DNA of 64,000 nt from CAIVAT01 sp037137455 (GCA_037137455.1 JBAXKG010000007.1:1-64000); one strand, 5' to 3'. Shown: positions 14,775-23,169, numbered from the stretch's first letter. The notes: generated by a model from the sequence alone, not told the origin. A program made the numbers and translations.

Positions 14775-16724
14775 ATGGTTAATATTACCTTACCCGATAA
14801 TTCGGTACGTCAATATCCTGAAGGAGTTACCGGAGTCGGGATTGCAAAAAGCATAAGTGAAGGACTTGCACGCAATGTCCTTTCAATTCAGGTGAATGAT
14901 GAGATTTGGGATGCAACCCGCGCTATTACAACGGATGCCAGGATCAGATTATATACCTGGAGCGACCCGGCGGGGAAGGCTGCCATGTGGCATTCATCGG
15001 CACACCTTATGGCTGAAGCCATTGAATTGCTTTATCCAGGTGTCAAATTTGGAATAGGTCCTGATATTGAAAATGGTTTTTACTACGATATCGATTTTGG
15101 AAATTATACCATCTCCTCTGATGATTTTGCTAAGATTGAAAAGAAGATACTTGAACTGGCAAAGGAAAAGCAGAGTTTCATTCGCAAAAATGTTTTTAAG
15201 TCCGATGCCATTGATTATTTCACCGCGAAAGGGGATGAGTATAAAATTGAATTGTTACAGGGTCTTGAGGATGGCCAGATTACTTTTTATGAATCGGGTA
15301 AATTCACAGATCTGTGCCGTGGGCCGCATATCCCTGATACCAGTTTCATTAAGGCTATTAAACTCCTTAATATTGCCGGCGCATACTGGAGAGGCGATGA
15401 AAAACGCAAACAACTAACCCGCATTTACGGTATCACTTTTCCTAAACAAAAGGAACTTGATGACTTTCTCATCTTTCTTGAGGAGGCAAAAAAGCGTGAT
15501 CACAGGAAACTAGGTAAGGAACTTGAACTCTTTGCATTTTCTCAAAAAGTTGGCCTCGGACTGCCCCTTTGGTTACCCCGTGGCGCTGCATTGCGCGAAC
15601 GTCTTGAAATGTTCCTTAAAAAAGTTCAAAAAAAAGCTGGCTACGAACAAGTTATTTGTCCTCATATTGGCAGTGTGGAATTATACAAGACCTCAGGCCA
15701 TTATCAGAAATATGGCGAAAGTTCATTCCGCCCGATCTCAACTCCCATCGAAGGTGAGGAATTCTTCCTTAAACCTATGAATTGTCCTCACCACTGTGAA
15801 ATTTACAAGGTGAAACCAAGGTCGTACCGCGATTTGCCAGTGAGGCTTGCCGAGTTTGGCACAGTTTACCGGTACGAACAAAGTGGCGAATTGCATGGTT
15901 TGACCCGGGTCCGTGGATTTACTCAGGACGATGCTCATATTTTCTGCACACCCGAGCAGGTTAAAGACGAGTTCAAGGGTGTTATGGACATTGTGATGTT
16001 GATCTTTAAATCACTTGACTTCAAGGATTTTATTGTTCAAATATCCTTGCGGGACCCGAATAACAAAGAAAAGTATATTGGTTCCGATGAAAATTGGGAT
16101 AAAGCTGAACGGGCCATTTTAGAAGTTGCAGAAGAACGCGGATTGAACACTGTTATTGAACTTGGTGAAGCAGCTTTCTATGGGCCTAAAATGGATTTCC
16201 TGGTTAAAGATGCTCTTGGCAGAAAATGGCAACTTGGGACCATCCAGGTTGATTATAACTTGCCAGAACGGTTTGATCTTGAGTATATTGGAAATGATAA
16301 CCAGAAACATCGTCCGGTAATGATCCATCGGGCTCCGTTTGGTTCAATGGAGCGGTTTGTTGCTGTTTTATTAGAGCACACAGCAGGTAATTTCCCGCTT
16401 TGGCTGAACCCGGATCAAGCTATTGTATTGCCAATCAGTGAGAAATATCAGGAATATGCAAAAAAAGTTTTAAATTTGCTAAATAATTCCGAAATTCGCG
16501 CCCTTATTGATGACCGTAACGAAAAAGCAGGCAAAAAGATTCGCGATGCCGAATTGATGAAAATTCCCTATATGCTCGTTGTTGGAGAACGTGAAGAGCA
16601 TGAAGGAACGGTATCAGTTCGCAAACATGGTCATGGAGACCAGGGACCGCAGAAAATAGAAGATTTTATTCACCTTGTTCAGGAAGAGGTAAAGAACGAA
16701 CTTGGAGAGATAGTTCAATCGTAA
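14775..16724 (+). CDS. thrS: threonyl-tRNA synthetase
   Basis: 649 residues, class II synthetase. The N-terminal TGS domain (1-60) is followed by the editing domain with HSSAHLMAEAIELLYPG and the aminoacylation core. The core carries the zinc-binding MNCPHHCEIYK, motif 2 RVRGFTQDDAHIFC and motif 3 HRAPFGSMERF. The anticodon-binding domain covers about 540-640. It begins the thrS-infC-rpmI-rplT cluster, the same order as in many bacteria. Confidence 0.97.
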   Translation: MVNITLPDNSVRQYPEGVTGVGIAKSISEGLARNVLSIQVNDEIWDATRAITTDARIRLYTWSDPAGKAAMWHSSAHLMAEAIELLYPGVKFGIGPDIENGFYYDIDFGNYTISSDDFAKIEKKILELAKEKQSFIRKNVFKSDAIDYFTAKGDEYKIELLQGLEDGQITFYESGKFTDLCRGPHIPDTSFIKAIKLLNIAGAYWRGDEKRKQLTRIYGITFPKQKELDDFLIFLEEAKKRDHRKLGKELELFAFSQKVGLGLPLWLPRGAALRERLEMFLKKVQKKAGYEQVICPHIGSVELYKTSGHYQKYGESSFRPISTPIEGEEFFLKPMNCPHHCEIYKVKPRSYRDLPVRLAEFGTVYRYEQSGELHGLTRVRGFTQDDAHIFCTPEQVKDEFKGVMDIVMLIFKSLDFKDFIVQISLRDPNNKEKYIGSDENWDKAERAILEVAEERGLNTVIELGEAAFYGPKMDFLVKDALGRKWQLGTIQVDYNLPERFDLEYIGNDNQKHRPVMIHRAPFGSMERFVAVLLEHTAGNFPLWLNPDQAIVLPISEKYQEYAKKVLNLLNNSEIRALIDDRNEKAGKKIRDAELMKIPYMLVVGEREEHEGTVSVRKHGHGDQGPQKIEDFIHLVQEEVKNELGEIVQS

Positions 16725-16737
16725 TATTAACAAATAT

Positions 16738-16743
16738 AGGAGA
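16738..16743 (+). promoter_or_regulatory. Shine-Dalgarno sequence that fixes the infC start
   Basis: AGGAGA, seven bases before the AUA at 16751. Strong Shine-Dalgarno sites are not the rule in Bacteroidota, so its presence here supports initiation at a codon that would otherwise be very weak. Confidence 0.65.
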
Positions 16744-16750
16744 CAGAACA

Positions 16751-17305
16751 ATAGTAACACAATTTAGCGGCCCGAGACGATATCCGAAACCGGGGAAAAA
16801 AGAAGAACCTTATAATATCAATCAATGGATCAAGGCCCCGGTTGTACGTGTGGTTGGTGAAAATATCGAACCTGGTATCTACAACATTCGTGAAGCCTTG
16901 AATATTGCTGAAGCCAAAGGCCTCGACCTTGTCGAAATATCACCAACTGCTAATCCTCCCGTTTGCAAGGTGATCGATTACAAAAAATTTCTTTACGAGC
17001 TTAAAAAGAAGCAGAAAGAAATGAAGGCCAAAACAGCAAAAATTGTTGTCAAGGAAATTCGACTTGGTCCCAATACCGATGAACATGATTTCAATTTTAA
17101 ACTCAACCATGCGATCAAATTCCTTAAAGATGGCGCAAAAGTTAAAGTTGATGTCTTTTTCAAAGGGCGATCAATAATATATAAAGAACAAGGGGAATTG
17201 ATTCTGTTGAAATTTGCCCAGGCTTTGGTTGAAGTTGGAAAAATTGAACAAATGCCCCGCCTCGAAGGTAAACGCATGATCATGATCATCACGCCAAAAA
17301 AATAA
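16751..17305 (+). CDS. infC: translation initiation factor IF-3 with a probable AUA start
   Basis: 184 residues from ATA at 16751. IF-3 controls start-codon selection and subunit dissociation. The C-terminal domain (VVVKEIRLGPNTDEHDFNFKL, FFKGRSI, KRMIMIITPKK) and N-terminal domain (REALNIAEAKGLDLVEISPTANPPVCKVIDY) are complete. The frame is open back to the thrS stop with no ATG, GTG, TTG, CTG or ATT. A GTG at 16850 would delete the conserved NINQWIKAPVVRVVG opening. Of the remaining near-cognate codons, ATA at 16751 is the one with AGGAGA seven bases upstream. In E. coli infC starts at AUU so that IF-3 represses its own synthesis; the same logic is likely here. Confidence 0.88.
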   Translation: MVTQFSGPRRYPKPGKKEEPYNINQWIKAPVVRVVGENIEPGIYNIREALNIAEAKGLDLVEISPTANPPVCKVIDYKKFLYELKKKQKEMKAKTAKIVVKEIRLGPNTDEHDFNFKLNHAIKFLKDGAKVKVDVFFKGRSIIYKEQGELILLKFAQALVEVGKIEQMPRLEGKRMIMIITPKK

Positions 17306-17308
17306 AAT

Positions 17309-17348
17309 AATTCGACAATTCAATAATTCAATAATTCAATAATTCAAC
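17309..17348 (+). repeat. 8-bp tandem repeat between infC and rpmI
   Basis: Five consecutive octamers: aattcgac, then aattcaat three times without change, then aattcaac. The array ends 11 bases before the rpmI ATG and fills almost the whole 54-base spacer. Copy-number change would alter spacing or leader structure without touching a coding frame. Confidence 0.85.
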
Positions 17349-17359
17349 AAAAAGGTAAC

Positions 17360-17554
17360 ATGCCAAAAATGAAGACCAAATCCGGCGCTAAAAAAAGATT
17401 TACTCTGACGGGTACCGGTAAAATCAAACGGAAGCATGCTTACAAAAGCCACATCCTGACCAAGAAATCCATCAAGCGGAAACGTAATCTGACGTATTCC
17501 ACAACGGTTCACAAGTCTGATGAAGCCAATGTAAAAGAGATGCTCCAGGGTTAA
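17360..17554 (+). CDS. rpmI: 50S ribosomal protein L35
   Basis: 64 residues, highly basic, with the family opening MPKMKTKSGAKKRF and the internal KRKHAYKSHILTKKSIKRKR. A structural protein of the large ribosomal subunit. It lies between infC and rplT as in most bacteria, with an 8-bp tandem repeat directly upstream. Confidence 0.97.
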   Translation: MPKMKTKSGAKKRFTLTGTGKIKRKHAYKSHILTKKSIKRKRNLTYSTTVHKSDEANVKEMLQG

Positions 17555-17628
17555 TTATTCATTGTTTAACTTGTGATTAGCTTCAAAAGATCCCGATAAC
17601 GGGGCGCTAACGCAAAAAATCAGAAATT

Positions 17629-17976
17629 ATGCCAAGATCAGTAAATGCAGTCGCCTCGAGAGAGAGAAGGAAAAAAATCCTTAAACGGGCTAAAGGGCAA
17701 TTCGGAAGACGAAAGAATGTCCTGACCGTTGCGAAAAATTCAGTCGAAAAAGGGTTAGGCTATGCCTATCGCGATCGTCGCACCAAGAAACGCAATTTTC
17801 GTGGCCTTTGGATTACCCGTATCAACGCCGGTGTTCGCCAGTATGGAATGTCCTATTCAGTATTTATAGGTAAACTTGCTGAAAAAAATATTACTCTGAA
17901 TAGGAAAACCCTCGCCGATTTAGCCATGAACCATCCGGAAGCTTTTAAAGCCGTTGTTGAAGAACTCAACAGCTAA
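17629..17976 (+). CDS. rplT: 50S ribosomal protein L20
   Basis: 115 residues. MPRSVNAVASRERRKKILKRAKG opens the rRNA-binding N-terminal tail; AYRDRRTKKRNFRGLWITRINAG is the conserved core. It is required early in 50S assembly and in several bacteria represses its own operon by binding a leader mimic of 23S rRNA. A small hairpin (cccg/cggg, about 17594-17606) lies in the 74-base spacer before it; I cannot show that it is regulatory. It is the last gene of the cluster and converges with the thioredoxin-like gene. Confidence 0.97.
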   Translation: MPRSVNAVASRERRKKILKRAKGQFGRRKNVLTVAKNSVEKGLGYAYRDRRTKKRNFRGLWITRINAGVRQYGMSYSVFIGKLAEKNITLNRKTLADLAMNHPEAFKAVVEELNS

Positions 17977-17988
17977 CTTTCGTTCCGG

Positions 17989-19419
17989 TCAAAGTGCCCC
18001 TGGTTTTTTATTTTGCCTTACATGGTTTTCGATAAGTTCCCCAATCTTGTCGGGTGGTAATTGTTTTGCAATTATCTCTTTACGCTCATTTAAAATGTAA
18101 ATTACCGGGGTCGAAATAATGTCGTAAGAATCGTGGAAATCACCAGTCAGGGTGCGTGGACCGTTCACGTTGATCCATGTCATGTTATTCTTTTTGATTT
18201 TTTTCTTCATCTTTACCATGGAGGTATCAGAACATACCGCGAAAATCTCCAGGCCGTACTTTTTTTTATAAGTGTCATAGGTTGCCTTTATTTTGGGCAT
18301 GTCCTGCTCACAATGACTGCAATCGGGGTCCCAGAATAAAATCATCAGATACTTTGCCTTGATGTTATGCAGTGATACAAGATTAAAACTGGTATCCTGC
18401 ATTATCATATCAGGTGCGGTCCGGCCAATTAATAAACCACGGATCTTGTTCGCTTTCTTAATGATAGTTTCATTTGTGGTCTTATCAACCCACGATGCCT
18501 GACCGGTAACATAGTATTTGTCGATGATGTATACGAAAATCTCATCAAATCCCATAATATCCGAAGTTTCATACCGGTAAGTTGTGAACCATATAATATA
18601 TTTGAACATTTCTTTATCAGGCCTGGCTTTCTCAACCATAGCATCAACTTCACGTTTTATTGAATCAGGAATTTGAAGGACAACATAATCGAAATATTTC
18701 TTCAGTTTGTTATAAAAGACCGGTGTTCTCAACAATCGCGAATCGGAGAAATCAACATCATCCCAGAAATGCGATTTATAATAACGATAAGAAAAGGTCG
18801 AATCTTTCCTTCCATTCGGCAGTATTGGCGCTTCAGGAACTTCAGGCTCTTTCATGGCATTGATCATGAATGATATAAAGGCATCCGGATAATTTTTTAC
18901 AACGTCAAGCTTATATGAAATGAGCTCTTTGCTTTGGTCGGTGATAATTTTTGTATATATCTCTGTGGAGTCTTTTTTATCTGCAGCGTTTTTCAGTTTA
19001 TTCTGAAAATCCTGAATAAAAGCATATTTTTCCCGGTTGAAATTCAGGTACTTGTAAAACAGTTCGTTGTCGGGGGAATTTTTGATAACCATTTTTTGAA
19101 TCAGATCCCTCACATCCGTTTCAATTGTAAATTCATGGTCCTTGTCGATGATAAAATCAAAATATTTTTTATCGGTAATTATAAAAATATATAAACCTTT
19201 AGGGAGATCAGCGGGCGCTTTAAATACACAATGCCCTGTGGCATCAACGGTAAGCGTATCCTTAATGTAGGTTCCGCTGCTATAATAATTGCCAATCAAA
19301 CAGGTCGTGTCTTTTAACCCATTGATTTTGAATTTAATTAAATATTCCTGCTGCCCGTATGATGGTGAAAAAAAATTGAGCGATAATATTATAAATAAGG
19401 CAATCCGAAATTGTATCAT
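17989..19419 (-). CDS. exported thioredoxin-like protein (DUF4369/DUF5106/TlpA type)
   Basis: 476 residues with a signal peptide ending near SYGQQ. The first 115 residues of the mature part fit DUF4369 (FKINGLKDTTCLIGNYY). The middle, about 130-320, is helical and fits DUF5106. The C-terminal thioredoxin fold has the redox pair Cys367-Ser-His-Cys370 in LFWDPDCSHCEQDMP and the cis-proline segment ISTPVIYILN. Such proteins act in the periplasm as reductases or disulphide exchangers with an unknown partner. It is the last of three minus-strand genes, 34 bases after the YdcF-like gene. Confidence 0.88.
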   Translation of the reverse strand: MIQFRIALFIILSLNFFSPSYGQQEYLIKFKINGLKDTTCLIGNYYSSGTYIKDTLTVDATGHCVFKAPADLPKGLYIFIITDKKYFDFIIDKDHEFTIETDVRDLIQKMVIKNSPDNELFYKYLNFNREKYAFIQDFQNKLKNAADKKDSTEIYTKIITDQSKELISYKLDVVKNYPDAFISFMINAMKEPEVPEAPILPNGRKDSTFSYRYYKSHFWDDVDFSDSRLLRTPVFYNKLKKYFDYVVLQIPDSIKREVDAMVEKARPDKEMFKYIIWFTTYRYETSDIMGFDEIFVYIIDKYYVTGQASWVDKTTNETIIKKANKIRGLLIGRTAPDMIMQDTSFNLVSLHNIKAKYLMILFWDPDCSHCEQDMPKIKATYDTYKKKYGLEIFAVCSDTSMVKMKKKIKKNNMTWINVNGPRTLTGDFHDSYDIISTPVIYILNERKEIIAKQLPPDKIGELIENHVRQNKKPGAL

Positions 19420-19453
19420 AATTTTTTGCCTGATTAACGTAAATTAAATGGTT

Positions 19454-20146
19454 CTATTTTCCTGAGAACTCCTTTTCATAAGGACGAAAAAAATACCTTA
19501 CGTAAAAGTAACCAATAGCCTCATTCATTGTCTCCCTGAAACCCTTACTCGATTTCCACCATGAATGGGGACCATAATAAAAATTCTCAACCGAGATTAT
19601 ACCAACCCTGATCGAATCTCCCAAGGCAGCCTGGAATAATAGCCGGCTTCGACCGCCATGAACGCTCATGGTCATGAGATTGATGGCTTTGATATCTGGC
19701 CGGTTTGAACGTATCCATTTTTTTAATTTGATTGCTGAATTATATGTGCGGTCATTTTTGATTTCATCTGTTCCGATAATTACTAGTTTCGTAGAATCAA
19801 AACCAAGTTTGATCAGCGACATCCCTGCAACTCTGGCGGTATTGCGGTAGTGTGAGAGCAAATCTCCATATTCCAGTGGAGTTCCTGTTGTGATGAGGAG
19901 AGTGTAATGATTGTTTTTAAATTCCTCAATTGCATCTTGTAAAACATAATCACTGATAAAACCTTCGAGAACCAGTATATCTGTTTTTTCACGCTGAACA
20001 GGGGAGAGGATGGAATATAAATTTCTGAATCCAAGATAAACAGGTAAAATAATTAGAATAATAATGACTATCCAACCATAAATGGATAATCCCCATCGTT
20101 CTCTCCGGTTGATAAGAAAATAATTCTTTATTGGTTTATCATTCAT
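19454..20146 (-). CDS. YdcF/SanA-like DUF218 membrane protein
   Basis: 230 residues. One transmembrane helix (about 23-45, IYGWIVIIILIILPVYLGF) is followed by a DUF218 domain. The segments TDILVLEGFISDYVLQDAIEEF, LLITTGTP, LVIIGTDEIKNDRTYNSAIKLKKW and HGGRSRLLFQAAL match the family pattern of a Rossmann-like fold. Family members are linked to envelope integrity (SanA, ElyC), with no established reaction. It starts 2 bases after the DUF4301 stop, so the two are almost certainly cotranscribed. Confidence 0.75.
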   Translation of the reverse strand: MNDKPIKNYFLINRRERWGLSIYGWIVIIILIILPVYLGFRNLYSILSPVQREKTDILVLEGFISDYVLQDAIEEFKNNHYTLLITTGTPLEYGDLLSHYRNTARVAGMSLIKLGFDSTKLVIIGTDEIKNDRTYNSAIKLKKWIRSNRPDIKAINLMTMSVHGGRSRLLFQAALGDSIRVGIISVENFYYGPHSWWKSSKGFRETMNEAIGYFYVRYFFRPYEKEFSGK

Positions 20147-20148
20147 AA

Positions 20149-21702
20149 TTAAATGAAAATATGTTCATTACGTAATAAGTCATTGACTGTTTTAACAGGA
20201 TTAAAAGTAATAATGGGCACTTCAATAAAAATAGTTATCCATTTGGCCATTGCCCCGTTCCAGAGTCCAGGTAGTTCCTGTGCTTTCAGCGTTATTCCTC
20301 CACTTGATTTCAATGAAATGAACCCGGTATTTTCATCCACAAATTCATTTAAATTAAACCGCTTTCCTTCGAAATCTTTTGTACTGCAAACCAGATCAAC
20401 CGGATTAAAGTGTGTTGATGCTCCGGCAATTGCATTTTGTACCGGATCGCTCATGTTTATTTGAGATGTTTCAACAATTTGCAATGATCGCCTGTTGTCA
20501 TCTCCCATTACCCAAAAAGGGCCTCCGCCTGGCTCACCTTCATTTTTCACCATGCCGCAAACACGAATTGGCCGGTTCATAAGTGCAAAAAGAAAATCAG
20601 CCTTTTTCTCACTATTAAAAGAATCCCAATCATTGTGGATATCCAAAAACAGTTTTTCCTTTACAAATGAAGTTATCTCTATCAATTCATCATGTGTAAC
20701 CTGCTGGTTTTTAATTTTTAAAAGATAATTTTGAATCATATCTTTCAAAGATAAAAGATATCCGCCGAGGAGCTTTTTATATTGGAAGGTCACCTCTTTT
20801 AACCGGTCAGGAACAATATTGTCAATGTTTTTTACGAAAATAAGGTCTGCATCCACTTCATTCAGGTTTTTCAATAAAGCGCCATGACCACCCGGACGGA
20901 AAAGGAGGGTGCCATCCTGATTTCGGACGGGCATATTATTTTCATCTACAGCAATCGTATCGGTTGAAGGTTTTTGAATTGAAAAGGAAATCTCAAAATT
21001 AACACCAAGCCTTGACTCATAATCATTCCTTACCTGTTCAACCAAACCCATGAACTTTTCGCGGTGTTCAGGCGAAATTGTAAAATGAATACGTGCCTTT
21101 TGTGAAATATCCCTGGTGTATTCCGCAGCCTCGACCATGTGCTCTTCTGCAGCTGTTCTTGCACCATCAGAGTATCTGTGGAACTTCAATAATGCCTTTG
21201 GCAAATTAGCATAATCCAATCCGAGATCAGTCAGAAGATAATCAATTAGTGTTGCATAGTCTTTGTTTACAAGGATTTGATCGATTGAAATTCCCGAATC
21301 GGACAACCGGTTTGAGAGCTCCTCGTAAAAAGCAATTTGATTGAGATGGGTAATGAAATAATGCACCGAATTAAAACCTAAATCCTTTGAAAGTAAATCG
21401 TCTACGGTAGAAGAGGGGCCAATGTTTTCCCTGAATTCAAATAAATGTTTGAACATTCTGCTCGCTGCCCCTGAGGCCGGAACAAATTTGACAACATTAA
21501 TATTTGGTGCGGTATTGTTAAAATGTGAAATAAAAAATGCTTTTTCCTCATCATTGAAATTTAGCAAACCATCGCCTGAAATTGCAGGCCTGTCAAGCCG
21601 GATAAACGGGAAGCCCCTAATAAAATTATCAATTTGCTTCATGATTAAGAAAAGTTCAATTCCCTTAATCTTAAATTGCTTAGAATCGTTGATGCTAAAC
21701 AT
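20149..21702 (-). CDS. DUF4301 family protein
   Basis: 517 residues, full length for DUF4301, a family I know mainly from Bacteroidota. Recognisable blocks are FIRGFPFIRLDRPAISGDG, FVPASGAASRMFKHLFEF, LFRPGGHGALLKNLNEVDADLIFVKNIDNI and GEPGGGPFWV. The GGHGALLKNLN region recalls nucleotidyltransferase-like folds, so a sugar-nucleotide or phosphotransfer activity is plausible but unproven. It heads the three-gene minus unit; a TAnnTTTG core (21728-21735) lies 25 bases upstream of the ATG. Confidence 0.85.
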   Translation of the reverse strand: MFSINDSKQFKIKGIELFLIMKQIDNFIRGFPFIRLDRPAISGDGLLNFNDEEKAFFISHFNNTAPNINVVKFVPASGAASRMFKHLFEFRENIGPSSTVDDLLSKDLGFNSVHYFITHLNQIAFYEELSNRLSDSGISIDQILVNKDYATLIDYLLTDLGLDYANLPKALLKFHRYSDGARTAAEEHMVEAAEYTRDISQKARIHFTISPEHREKFMGLVEQVRNDYESRLGVNFEISFSIQKPSTDTIAVDENNMPVRNQDGTLLFRPGGHGALLKNLNEVDADLIFVKNIDNIVPDRLKEVTFQYKKLLGGYLLSLKDMIQNYLLKIKNQQVTHDELIEITSFVKEKLFLDIHNDWDSFNSEKKADFLFALMNRPIRVCGMVKNEGEPGGGPFWVMGDDNRRSLQIVETSQINMSDPVQNAIAGASTHFNPVDLVCSTKDFEGKRFNLNEFVDENTGFISLKSSGGITLKAQELPGLWNGAMAKWITIFIEVPIITFNPVKTVNDLLRNEHIFI

Positions 21703-21727
21703 AATTTCCTGATCTGTAATTATTGAA

Positions 21728-21735
21728 CAAATTTA
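21728..21735 (-). promoter_or_regulatory. candidate promoter core for the DUF4301 unit
   Basis: Minus strand TAAATTTG, 25 bases before the DUF4301 ATG. Confidence 0.5.
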
Positions 21736-22022
21736 TTGAAAAAATGAAATCCCAGGGCATTTCTTTTGGCTGCTAACACAATCAAAAGATTGCCATTTGT
21801 ATAATAAGTAATGATAAGAAATTAATTATATTATTGTAAGTAATTATATTTCAGATAATAAATATGGTTCATAAGAACTATTACTTGAATATAAATCAAT
21901 TAATAAGAAGAATAATAATTTGTTATAAGGTAAGATGAATCTATCAACCTGATGAACAAGGGGTGAAGAAAGGCAGAAATGATATTTGTAATAATAAAGA
22001 AGTGAGAAATATCAATAAAGTA

Positions 22023-22060
22023 GTTGTACAACGTTTACAAATGTAATTACATTTGTAAAC
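22023..22060. promoter_or_regulatory. adjacent perfect palindromes, candidate operator
   Basis: gttgtacaac (22023-22032, perfect) directly abuts a perfect 28-bp palindrome (22033-22060) with 14-base arms: gtttacaaatgtaa and its exact complement. The larger one consists of two inverted ACAAATGTAA half-sites. Dyads of this kind typically bind dimeric or tetrameric helix-turn-helix proteins; the regulator encoded at 22319 is the obvious candidate. Confidence 0.6.
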
Positions 22061-22092
22061 AACACTAATAAATTTATAACATACGGAATATT

Positions 22093-22110
22093 AATAATAT
22101 ATATATTATT
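22093..22110. repeat. 18-bp AT-only perfect palindrome
   Basis: Arms aataatata/tatattatt without a spacer. It consists only of A and T, so it could be a melting or binding site, or chance in this AT-rich stretch. Confidence 0.45.
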
Positions 22111-22134
22111 TATCATGAATATTGTATATTTATT

Positions 22135-22153
22135 ACAAATGTAACAAATGTAA
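22135..22153 (+). promoter_or_regulatory. two direct ACAAATGTAA half-sites
   Basis: Copies at 22135-22144 and 22144-22153 overlap by one base, in direct orientation. They are the same 10-mer that forms the arms of the palindrome at 22033-22060, 75 bases away. Repetition of the exact 10-mer argues for a specific binding protein. Confidence 0.5.
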
Positions 22154-22295
22154 ATTACAATGTTAAATTGAATTAATTATTTTAATATAAATTATCTAAT
22201 ACATTAAATATTAATTAAATAGAAGTTATATATGATATATTAGTTTAATAAAGCATTTTTTTTTGGTTACTCATTACATAATATTATGTTTTTAT

Positions 22296-22303
22296 TACTT
22301 TTG
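22296..22303 (+). promoter_or_regulatory. candidate promoter core for the Cro/C1-type regulator
   Basis: TACTTTTG, ending 15 bases before the ATG at 22319. This would give a very short leader, with the operator-like palindromes 140-270 bases upstream. Confidence 0.4.
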
Positions 22304-22318
22304 TGAAAAGTACCAGCG

Positions 22319-22717
22319 ATGTTAGAGCGGATTTTAGAATTGTTAAAGGAAAAAAAATTCACTCCTTCCCAGTTTGCCGATGAGATCGGGATTCAACGTT
22401 CCGGAATGTCACATTTAATTTCAGGGAGAAATAAGCCAAGTTTGGAATTTGTGATGAAAGTGTTGCAAAGGTTTCCAGATATAAAACCAGAGTGGTTGCT
22501 TTATGGAACTACTGAATCAGAACCTGGAATAATAGAGGAAATGGTTATTACCCCAAAGCCTCCTGCTACATTATTTGATGAGCCTGGTTTACCCGAAAGC
22601 AAACAGGTAAGTAAACAACAACGAATTGTAAGAAAGGAAAAATCAGAAAATCGGGTAGAAAAAATTATCATTTTGTACGATGACCGGACTTTCAGGGAAT
22701 ATGAGCCTGAAAAATAA
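22319..22717 (+). CDS. Cro/C1-type helix-turn-helix regulator
   Basis: 132 residues. The N-terminal 65 residues form an HTH_3 domain: LLKEKKFTPSQFADEIGIQRSGMSHLISGRNKPSLEFVMKVLQRFPDIKPEWLLYG, with helix 2-turn-helix 3 at about 16-37. The rest is a charged linker ending in KIIILYDDRTFREYEPEK, which may form a short strand-rich dimer element. No ligand domain is evident. The large AT-rich upstream region with repeated half-sites suggests autoregulation. Its stop codon abuts the ndk stop codon on the other strand with no base between. Confidence 0.88.
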   Translation: MLERILELLKEKKFTPSQFADEIGIQRSGMSHLISGRNKPSLEFVMKVLQRFPDIKPEWLLYGTTESEPGIIEEMVITPKPPATLFDEPGLPESKQVSKQQRIVRKEKSENRVEKIIILYDDRTFREYEPEK

Positions 22718-23137
22718 TCAGGAGCGCTCAATAAATGAAAAGAAGAAATTTGCTTCATGCTCAGCGCTTTCATCACTGTCTGATCCATGAATTGCATTTT
22801 CACCAAGGTTTTTACCATATAAATTTCGGATAGTCCCCTTTTCTGCTTTCGCAGGATCTGTTGCTCCAATAAATTTCCTGAAAGCTTCAACTGCATTTTC
22901 CTTCTCAAGAACAGCAGCTACAATGGGTCCCGACGACATGAATGAGGTCAACTCATCATAAAATGGCTTCCCTGAATGCATTTCATAAAAATGACCTGCC
23001 TGGGCCTTGCTTAACCATATTTTTTTCATGGCCTTAATTATATATCCGCCCTCTTCAATCATTGCAAGAATTTTTCCGGTATAGCCAGCCTCGAATGCTG
23101 ATGGCTTAATCATAGTAAAGGTCATGGAGCCTGTCAT
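22718..23137 (-). CDS. ndk: nucleoside diphosphate kinase
   Basis: 139 residues from the ATG at 23137 (MTGSMTFTMIKPSAFEAGY); a TTG at 23164 is in frame but overlaps the promoter core. It transfers the gamma-phosphate between nucleoside triphosphates through a phosphohistidine. The active-site block NAIHGSDSDESAEHEANFFF carries the catalytic His. Length and motifs are normal. It is divergent from the nrnA-like gene with a shared 84-base control region. Confidence 0.95.
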   Translation of the reverse strand: MTGSMTFTMIKPSAFEAGYTGKILAMIEEGGYIIKAMKKIWLSKAQAGHFYEMHSGKPFYDELTSFMSSGPIVAAVLEKENAVEAFRKFIGATDPAKAEKGTIRNLYGKNLGENAIHGSDSDESAEHEANFFFSFIERS

Positions 23138-23161
23138 TTTTCTCTTGTTTTTAAGACCGAA

Positions 23162-23169
23162 CAAAATTA
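23162..23169 (-). promoter_or_regulatory. candidate ndk promoter core
   Basis: Minus strand TAATTTTG, 24 bases before the ndk ATG at 23137. It lies 22 bases from the divergent core at 23192-23199, which has the identical sequence. Confidence 0.5.

Larger units (their letters stand above)
21736..22318. other. AT-rich non-coding region with palindromes
   Basis: A gene-free stretch of about 580 bases, far richer in A and T than its surroundings, between DUF4301 (minus) and the Cro/C1-type regulator (plus). No plausible reading frame is seen. It contains four copies of the 10-mer ACAAATGTAA, a 28-bp and an 18-bp perfect palindrome and a 10-bp palindrome (separate entries). I saw no DnaA boxes of the TTATCCACA type, so nothing specific points to an origin. 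The simplest reading is a control region for the regulator gene. Confidence 0.7.

Noticed and set aside
16850..17305. infC starting at GTG 16850 (151 residues)
   Set aside because: It would remove the conserved start of the IF-3 N-terminal domain, although the upstream frame encodes it.
17555..17628. L20-binding leader structure before rplT
   Set aside because: Only a four-pair hairpin is visible; not enough to claim a ribosomal protein leader.
21736..22318. AT-rich region as a replication origin
   Set aside because: No DnaA boxes of the usual form and no dnaA/dnaN neighbours; the repeats fit regulator binding better.
22501..22908. Minus-strand frame of 135 codons over ndk and the regulator
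   Set aside because: Covers two recognisable genes in another frame and shows no known motifs.
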